12,849 nt of DNA from Acetobacteraceae bacterium (lineage in GTDB: Bacteria; Pseudomonadota; Alphaproteobacteria; Acetobacterales; Acetobacteraceae), in NCBI GenBank assembly GCA_947478535.1, contig CANJXD010000114.1:1-12849 (forward strand). The letters are read 5' to 3'. The notes below the pieces were generated by a model. That model worked only from the letters and a program-made list of their open reading frames with translations, was not told the origin of the DNA and made no database searches. The stretch's first letter is position 1. Every line of letters starts with the position of its first letter. The position numbers and the translations under genes were made by a program. Of the stretch, positions 1 through 6,300 are shown piece after piece.

Positions 1-198
1 TACCCAGCCCGCTGGTGCCCCTGTCAACGCTTCGCCGGCACCCTCGCGAGTGACAACGCATGACTCGGGGTCGTCGTGGATGGCTAGTCCTTCAACGTGC
101 GGCTCTTTCATCCGCTACCTCCTGCCGGTCTCCCGGCGCACAGAGACCGTTTGCGCAGGCCGGCGGAGGAGGCTCCACAGGCATTCTCAAACGGACTC

Positions 199-1407
199 TC
201 AGGCGTCGCGCGTCACCGGGAAGGCCAGGCTGATGGCCCAGCAGAGGACCAGGGCGATAGATGCCGCGACCAGGCAGGCCGGCAGGCCGCCCGCGAGATA
301 GAGCAACCCGGAGAACAACGTACCGCCGAAGCGCCCGGCGGCATTGGCGGCGTAGTAGAAACCGACATCCTCCGCCGCCTTCTCCGACCCCGCATAGGCG
401 AGGACGAGATAGGAATGGACGGAGGAATTCACCGCGAACACCACGCCGAACACCGCCAACCCGCCCGCCACGATCCAATCGGGGTGCGGCGGGTCCAGCA
501 GCACCACGACACTCAGCGCGATGGTCAGCAGCGCCAGCGCCAGGGACCAGTGGCGCGCGGCCGGCACTTCGGCGGCGAGCCCATCCGGGCTGCGCGCCAC
601 CAACGCGGGCGCCGCGCCCTGCATGATGCCATAGCCGATGGTCCAGACTGCCAGGAACCCGCCCACCATCGCGAAGCTCCAGCCCTGGGCATAGAGAAAC
701 ACCGGCAGGCCGACAACGAACCAGACATCCCGCGCGCCGAACAGGAACACCCGGGCCGCCGCCAGCAGGTTGACGCCGCGCGACTTGCCGAGGAATTCGC
801 GCGCGGACCGCGATGCCTTCGCCTTGCCCATCAAGGGCGGCAGCGATGCGAAGACGCCCGCCAGGATCACCAGCAGGACCAGCGCCATGGCCCAGAGCGC
901 ACCGCGAAAACCCAGCGCTTCCAGCAGCACGCCACCGAGGAAGAAGCCTGCCCCCTTCATCGCGTTCTTGCTGCCGGTGAAGAAGGCGACCCAGCGGAAC
1001 AGCCGGCCAGAGGCCTCGCCCGCGGTCATCTTGATGGCGGATTTGCTCGCGGTCTTCGTCAGATCCTTCGCCACGCCGCAGACGCCCTGCGCCATGACGA
1101 CCCAGGCGACGGACAGCGCCGCGCCCCAGGACGGGGACACCGCCGAGAGCAGCAGGAAGCCCAGCACCTGCGTCGACAGCCCCGCCACCAGCATGCGCTT
1201 GATGCCGTAACGCGCCGCGAGCCAGCCGCCGACGAGATTGGCGACGATGCCCGCGGCTTCATACAGCAGGAACAGGAAGGCCAGGGTGAAGGGCGAATAG
1301 CCAAGGCGGAAGAAGTGCAGCAGCACCAGCAGGCGCAGCGCGCCATCCGTCAGCGTGAAGCCCCAATAGGCCGCGGTGACGATGGCGTAGTCCCGCCCCC
1401 CGCTCAC
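199..1407 (-). CDS. arsJ: ArsJ, major-facilitator exporter of 1-arseno-3-phosphoglycerate
   Basis: A 402-residue, almost wholly hydrophobic protein with about 11-12 predicted membrane segments and the MFS layout; a charged cytoplasmic loop (about residues 190-215) separates the halves. The N-terminus (start GTG, then [15 protein letters not shown]) and the D-G-A-L-R motif are typical of ArsJ. The family exports the unstable organoarsenical that GAPDH makes from arsenate, which breaks down outside the cell, so the pair expels As(V) without reducing it. The GTG start overlaps the GAPDH stop (GTGA), and a GGAAG ribosome site lies 7 bases upstream inside the GAPDH gene, so translation is probably coupled. 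It is the last gene of the ars operon; no clear terminator follows in 1-198. The assignment rests on sequence style plus the diagnostic GAPDH neighbour. The alternative is a generic MFS exporter, which is unlikely here. Confidence 0.93.
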   Translation of the reverse strand: MSGGRDYAIVTAAYWGFTLTDGALRLLVLLHFFRLGYSPFTLAFLFLLYEAAGIVANLVGGWLAARYGIKRMLVAGLSTQVLGFLLLSAVSPSWGAALSVAWVVMAQGVCGVAKDLTKTASKSAIKMTAGEASGRLFRWVAFFTGSKNAMKGAGFFLGGVLLEALGFRGALWAMALVLLVILAGVFASLPPLMGKAKASRSAREFLGKSRGVNLLAAARVFLFGARDVWFVVGLPVFLYAQGWSFAMVGGFLAVWTIGYGIMQGAAPALVARSPDGLAAEVPAARHWSLALALLTIALSVVVLLDPPHPDWIVAGGLAVFGVVFAVNSSVHSYLVLAYAGSEKAAEDVGFYYAANAAGRFGGTLFSGLLYLAGGLPACLVAASIALVLCWAISLAFPVTRDA

Positions 1408-2447
1408 CCGCCGGCTTCCGCCATGTGGCAGGCGAGGTCCACCATGCGGCAGGCGTAGCCCATCTCATTGTCGTACCAGGCGTAGATCTTCAGCAGCGTG
1501 CCATCGGTGACGAGAGTCGAGGGCGCATCGATGATGGCGCTCCGCGTATCCCGCGCGTAGTCCGCGGAGACCAGCGGCCGCGTCTCATAGCCCAGGATGC
1601 CTGCCAGGGGGCCGGCGGCGGCGGCGGCGAACAGCGCGTTGACCTCCTCGGCCGAGGTCTCGCGCCGCATCTCGAAGACGCAATCGGTCAGCGACGCGTT
1701 CAGCACCGGCGCGCGCACGGCATGGCCGTTCAGCTTGCCCTTCAGTTCCGGGTAGATCAGCGCGATGGCCGTCGCGCTGCCCGTCGTCGTGGGCTGCAAG
1801 GACAGCATCGCGCTGCGGGCACGGCGCAGGTCCTTGTGGGGCGCGTCGGTGATGACGTTGGTGTTGGTGGGGTCGTGGATCGTGGTGATCTGGCCGTGCC
1901 GGATGCCGATCGCCTCATGCACCACCTTCACCACCGGGGCGAGGCAGTTCGTGGTGCAGGACGCCGCAGTGACGATGGGATGGCGCGCGGGATCGTACAG
2001 ATGTTCGTTCACACCAACCACGACGTTCAGCACGCTGTCGAACTTCACCGGCGCCGCGACGATGACGCGCTTCGCGCCGCGATCGAGATGGCCTTGCAGC
2101 ACCTCCGGCGTCAGGAACTTGCCGGTGCATTCGAGCACGAGACCGACGCCGAGATCGCCCCAGGGAATCGCCGCCGGCGTCGCGTATTCCGAGAAGCCGA
2201 GGCGCCTCTCACCGATGCGGATGGCGCTTTTGCCTGCCGCCGAGATCGGCGTTCGCCAGCGGCCCTGGACGCTGTCGAATTCGAGCAAATGCGCCGTCGC
2301 CGCCGCGCCGCCCTTGATTTCATTGAGGTGGACGACCTCCAGCCGGTTATCCCGGCGCGGGTCCTCCGCCTGGCGTTCCGCCGCGCCCATCGCCGCCCGC
2401 AGGGCGAGCCGCCCGATGCGGCCCATGCCGCTGATGCCGACCTTCAT
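1404..2447 (-). CDS. gap: ArsJ-associated glyceraldehyde-3-phosphate dehydrogenase
   Basis: A 347-residue GAPDH of normal family length. The N-terminal Rossmann motif is [10 protein letters not shown] (residues 4-13). The catalytic motif A-S-C-T-T-N-C has the nucleophile at Cys164, and the assisting histidine is His191. The acidic residue after N42 (E43) takes the place of the usual NAD-selecting aspartate, so NAD is the likely cofactor. The C-terminal W-Y-D-N-E-M-G-Y signature is present. The stretch H-D-P-T-N-T-N ... [11 protein letters not shown] is typical of the arsenic-linked subfamily rather than of glycolytic enzymes. It is inferred to use arsenate in place of phosphate, giving 1-arseno-3-phosphoglycerate for ArsJ. 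A GTG at 2468 would extend it by 7 residues and overlap the previous stop. I prefer the ATG at 2447 because GGAGGGGGA lies 6 bases upstream and the protein then starts M-K-V-G-I-S-G. Confidence 0.93.
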   Translation of the reverse strand: MKVGISGMGRIGRLALRAAMGAAERQAEDPRRDNRLEVVHLNEIKGGAAATAHLLEFDSVQGRWRTPISAAGKSAIRIGERRLGFSEYATPAAIPWGDLGVGLVLECTGKFLTPEVLQGHLDRGAKRVIVAAPVKFDSVLNVVVGVNEHLYDPARHPIVTAASCTTNCLAPVVKVVHEAIGIRHGQITTIHDPTNTNVITDAPHKDLRRARSAMLSLQPTTTGSATAIALIYPELKGKLNGHAVRAPVLNASLTDCVFEMRRETSAEEVNALFAAAAAGPLAGILGYETRPLVSADYARDTRSAIIDAPSTLVTDGTLLKIYAWYDNEMGYACRMVDLACHMAEAGG

Positions 2448-2464
2448 GACCTGTCCCCCTCCGC

Positions 2465-3253
2465 TCACCGCGCCATCGCATGTGGATCGGCGAGGTCATC
2501 GATCCGGGCCTTCAGCGCCAGGCGGTCCAGGCTCGCGAAGGGCAGGCTGGTGAAGGCCTCCAGCCGCCGCCACAGACCGGCATGCAATTCGTTGAGCAGC
2601 GTCGCCCGTTCCACCGTGCTGCCGCTGAACTTGGCGGGGTCCGGCAAGGGCCAGGCGCCGGTCAGGGTGGTGGCGCCGAAATCGGGGCAGGTCTGGCCCG
2701 CCAGGGTGTCACAGAGCGCGATGACGAAATCCATGCGCGGCGCGTCGGGCGCGGCGAGCTCGGTCCAGGATTTCGAGCGCAGGCCAGCGACGTCATGCCC
2801 CAGCGCCTTGAGCTGGGCCAGCACCTCCGGAAGCGGGCCTTCAGGTGCGGGCTCGGAGCCTGCCGAAAATGCACGAAAACGGCGCGGCGCCAGCTTGCTC
2901 AGGATGGCTTCCGCCATGATGGAGCGCGCGGCATTGCGGGTGCAGAGGAACAGCACGTTGAAGGCCACCGCCGGCGCATCCCCGATATCGCCGAGGCAGG
3001 CGAGCAGGGCGCGAAGCCGCGTGCCCTGCACCGCATAGACAAGGCTGCGGCCCTGGCGGGTCGCGGCGATCAGCCCGGCCTGTTCCAGCGCCCGCAGGTG
3101 GAAGGAAAGTGTCGAGGGTGGAATGCCCAGGCGCTGCGCGACATCCCCCGCCGCCAGGCCAGCCGGCCCGGCCTGCAGCAGCGCCCGCAGCAGGTCCAGC
3201 CGGGTGGCCTGGCCGAGGGCAGCAAAGGCGAGGGCGGCATCGTTCGATTCCAT
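2465..3253 (-). CDS. arsRC: ArsR-ArsC fusion: winged-helix repressor joined to a low-molecular-weight-phosphatase-type arsenate reductase
   Basis: A 262-residue two-domain protein. Residues 1-90 are an ArsR/SmtB winged helix: recognition helix around [11 protein letters not shown] (47-57), wing around [10 protein letters not shown] (65-74). Residues about 97-240 are a thioredoxin-coupled ArsC. Its P-loop is C-T-R-N-A-A-R-S (nucleophile Cys104, Arg110), the redox pair sits in [10 protein letters not shown] (Cys181, Cys189), and W-P-L-P-D-P-A (201-207) is the general-acid segment. It should reduce As(V) to As(III) and repress its own operon. The ArsR part lacks the C-x-C motif of classical As(III)-sensing repressors; its only cysteine is Cys86, near the linker. 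It is first in the operon and its stop overlaps the alternative GTG of the GAPDH gene. The start codon has no Shine-Dalgarno sequence and sits within the operator palindrome. The family assignment is firm; the sensing mode is unknown. Confidence 0.92.
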   Translation of the reverse strand: MESNDAALAFAALGQATRLDLLRALLQAGPAGLAAGDVAQRLGIPPSTLSFHLRALEQAGLIAATRQGRSLVYAVQGTRLRALLACLGDIGDAPAVAFNVLFLCTRNAARSIMAEAILSKLAPRRFRAFSAGSEPAPEGPLPEVLAQLKALGHDVAGLRSKSWTELAAPDAPRMDFVIALCDTLAGQTCPDFGATTLTGAWPLPDPAKFSGSTVERATLLNELHAGLWRRLEAFTSLPFASLDRLALKARIDDLADPHAMAR

Positions 3254-3276
3254 ATTTCTATGATATTCGAATCGAA
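3243..3276. promoter_or_regulatory. Palindromic ArsR-type operator overlapping the arsRC start
   Basis: Perfect 8-base inverted arms TTCGATTC (3243-3250) and GAATCGAA (3269-3276) are separated by an AT-rich centre with two near-symmetric ATAT steps. A further complete palindrome, ATTCGAAT, lies at 3265-3272. The AT-rich ATTCGAA-type repeat at the head of an ars operon fits ArsR-family operators. The left arm covers codons 2-4 of arsRC and the start codon lies just inside it, so a bound repressor would block both initiation and the first codons. The identity is inferred from position and symmetry. Confidence 0.65.
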
Positions 3277-3288
3277 GCCGCCCATCCA
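3254..3288 (-). promoter_or_regulatory. Candidate promoter of the ars operon
   Basis: On the minus strand TATCAT (3265-3260) resembles a -10 box, with TGGATG (3288-3283) 17 bases upstream as a weak -35. Transcription would begin about 7 bases past the -10, at or next to the A of the ATG at 3253. This fits the absence of any ribosome-binding sequence and suggests a leaderless mRNA. The -35 match is poor, so this is a proposal only. Confidence 0.3.
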
Positions 3289-3302
3289 GTGACCGTTCGA
3301 TG

Positions 3303-3325
3303 AAAAAGCCCCGTCTCGGTCAGGC
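3303..3325 (-). terminator. Probable weak intrinsic terminator after the giant RTX gene
   Basis: Read on the minus strand: GCC, bulge TGA, CCG, loop AGA, CGG, GGC, then TTTTT. This is a six-pair GC stem with a three-base bulge directly followed by five T. It lies 27 bases beyond the giant gene's stop and just before the ars promoter, so it would insulate the ars operon from read-through. It is built from the first unit of the 16-base repeat and its junction with the second. The bulged stem keeps confidence low. Confidence 0.4.
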
Positions 3326-3355
3326 CCCGTCTTGGTCAGGCCCCGTCTTGGTCAA
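3308..3355. repeat. Three tandem copies of a 16-bp repeat at the 3' end of the giant gene
   Basis: Units are GCCCCGTCTCGGTCAG (3308-3323), GCCCCGTCTTGGTCAG (3324-3339) and GCCCCGTCTTGGTCAA (3340-3355). They are exactly adjacent, with one or two differences. The third copy contains the TGA stop of the giant gene (3352-3354, reverse strand). It is probably a slippage-generated tandem array; any role beyond supplying the terminator stem is unknown. Confidence 0.9.
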
Positions 3356-6300
3356 GCGATGACGTGCAGGTCGGCCGCCGTCAGCACGGCCCCGGCCTCC
3401 AGCGTCGCCAGCAGGACCCGGGCGCCAGCGCCCGTGCCATCGGCGTCCCAGAACAGCCGCGCCGTGCCCGCATCCCACTCGAACTGGCCCTGCGCCATGG
3501 TGGGCACCAAGCCGGTGAGGAAGCGCTGCGTGACGGAGAGGTCCTCGCCCAGCACCAGCCCCGCGCCAAAGCCGGCGGCGGAGAGGAAGATGGCATCGCC
3601 GATGAGGAAATCGGTGATGACATCGCCGCGGTCGAGGGCATTGCCGAACAGGAAGGCATCCGCACCATCGCCACCGGTCAGCACATCGGCCCCACGTCCG
3701 CCTTCCAGCGTATCCGCGCCGATATCACCGAGCAGCGTGTCGTTGCCGGAGGACCCGATAAGCCGGTTGTCGAGCGCATTGCCCTCGATCCGGTTCGCCG
3801 CGGCATCGCCGGTGCCGGTCAGCGCAGTTCCGACCAGACGCAGCGTCTCCACCCCGCCTCGCAGGGTGAAGGAAACGCTGGCCTCCACCGTGTCATTGCC
3901 ACCGCCCACCGCCTCGGTCACCACGTCGCGGGCGTTGTCGACCTGGTAGAGGTCATCCCCCGCGCCGCCCGCCATGCGATCGATACCCACGCCACCGTCG
4001 AGCGTATCGGCGCCTGCACCACCGCTCAGCGTATCGTTGCCGAGCATACCTTCGAGCCAGGCCGCCCCCCCTGCCGTTGCGAGGGTATTGGCCAGCGTGT
4101 TGCCAATGCCATGCGCGGCAGCGCCGGTCAGCAGCAGCGCCTCGATATTCGCGCCGAGCGTCCAGTCGATGCTGGATTCCACCGTATCAATCCCGCCACG
4201 CCCGGCTTCCGTCACCGTGTCCCCGGCATCGTCGATGACGTAGGTGTCGTTGCCGGTACCGCCGGCCAGGCTATCTGCGCCCAGGCCACCATCGAGCCTG
4301 TCATCGCCGATGCCACCGAGCTCGGAATCCCGGCCATCGCCGCCGAGCAGCAGGTCGTTGCCGTCACGGCCTTCGAGGCGGTTGTCGAGGGCGCCGCCCT
4401 TCAGCGTGTCGGCGCCAAGCCCGCCCCAGGCATCCTCGATCGTCGTCCGCGTCACCGCCGTCAGCCCGCCGGTGATGGCGGCGACGACGTTGGAGCTGTT
4501 GGCCGTGAGGGTAATCTCCGCCCCACGACCGAGCTGGCTGACCAGGGTCAGGTAGGCCGCGTCATTGCCCCCTGCGACGGCGAAGATCGGGATGATGTTG
4601 GCGGCCTCCAGCGCCAGCTTGAGCTGCGCGATGGCGGGGTAGTCCTCCCCCGTGCCGGCCGGCGTGCCGTCCAGGATGGCATCGCCATTGTTGGCGGTGG
4701 TGATGCCCGCCGCCAGGCCATCGCCCGCGCTGTGGAAGGGCGCGTCGGTGAACAGCACGACGAAGCGGGCGGAGTTGGTACGGAAGCCGACATCGGTGAC
4801 GTGCAGCGCGAGCTGCATCAGCGCCTCGATCTGCGCTTCCGGCCCATCGGCGCCATTACTCGCGACCATGCCCGTATAGGCCAGCGTCAGCGCCGCCGTG
4901 TCCTTCGAGAGCGCCACTTCCTGGCGATACACCCAGTCGCCCACGCCACCGAAGGAGCCATAGGGCTTGTCCCGGAACGAGGAGGCGCCGTAGGTGCTGT
5001 CCGGCTGCACGGCCTGCAAGGCAGCGACGATCTGCGGCACGAGGCCGCGCACCGTCGTGATGTCGTCGGCGAAGCTGCCGGTCAGGTCCTGCAGGAATTG
5101 CAGGTCGAGCGGGCCCGCGGCGCTGCCGCCCTGGCCGAGGTCACAGGACTGACCCTCTACCTCCGACAGATCCTCACCGGACAGATCGATGTAGCTGTCG
5201 CCCGTGGCGGTGCTGCCGTCGATCGTGTCGTGGCCGAGGAAGTCCTCGATATGCGCGCGGCCGCCATGCAGGACGAAGCGGTCATCGCCCGCGCCGCCGG
5301 ACAGCGTATCGGCCCCAGCCCCGCTGATCAGCACATCCTCGCCATCGCCGCCGAGTTCGACGTCATCGCCTTCGGCGCCATCCAGCGTGTCCGCCCCGGC
5401 ATTGCCGCTGACCGTATTGGCCGCCGCGTTGCCGGTCAGGCGATGGCCGGCACCCAGCAGCTGCACGCCCTCGATGTTGTCAGCGAGCGTCCAGTCGGAG
5501 GAGACGATGACGGTGTCGAAGCCGCCATCGACCGTCTCGACCACGACATCGCCCACATCGGTGACGCGGTAGCTGTCATTGCCATCGCCGCCCGCCATGG
5601 TGTCCGCGCCCGCACCGCCTTCCAGCGTATCGGCGCCGAGCCCACCTTCCAGCAGGTCCGCTCCGTTGCTGCCGCGCAGCAGATTGTCCATCGCATTGCC
5701 GGTGCCGTGACGCGCCGCGCCGGCAAGGACCAGCGCCTCGACATTATCGGCCAGCGTGGCATCGATCGAGGCGATGACGGTGTCGGCGCCCGCGCCGGCG
5801 GCCTCCACGATCAGGTCCCCGGCATTGTCGAGGCGATAGAGGTCATTGCCCAGGCCGCCCACCAGCGTATCAGCGCCGCTCACGCCATCCAGCGTATCCG
5901 CGCCCGTGCCACCGGTGATGAGGTTGTTGTAGCCATTGCCGGTGCCGGAGAGGGAAGTCCCCGTGAGTTCCAGGTCCTCGACCCCACTCCCCAACCTGTA
6001 GGAGATGGAGGCCCGCACCAGGTCGCGCCCCGCGGTGTCCTGGATCACGTCGGTCGCCTGCTGGACGATATAGATATCGTCGCCAGCGCCGCCCGCCATG
6101 GTATCCGCGCCCGCCCCGCCATCCAGCGTATCGGCGCCGCTGCTGCCGACCAGGCGGTTATCCCCCGCATTGCCGGTGCCACGATGGCCCGGCGCCGTGA
6201 GCACCAGCGTTTCGACATTTGCCGAGAGCGTGAAGTCCACCGAGGCGGAGATCGTATCGGCACCCGCGCCCACCGATTCCGTCACACGATCGGTGATGGC

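Noticed and set aside
126..149. Hairpin CGGTCTC/GAGACCG downstream of arsJ as a terminator
   Set aside because: The 7-bp arms are real, but the 10-base loop and lack of a T tract on either strand make an intrinsic terminator unlikely. Region 1-198 otherwise shows no gene or RNA I can support.
97..1458. 453-codon plus-strand frame opposite arsJ
   Set aside because: Shadow of arsJ: low-complexity Gln/Arg/His-rich translation, while the minus strand gives a clear membrane protein.
1404..2468. GTG start at 2468 for the GAPDH gene
   Set aside because: It gives a 7-residue leader absent from the family; the ATG at 2447 has a strong ribosome site.
1425..3038. 537-codon plus-strand frame opposite the GAPDH and arsRC genes
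   Set aside because: It spans two well-supported genes on the other strand and has no family signature.
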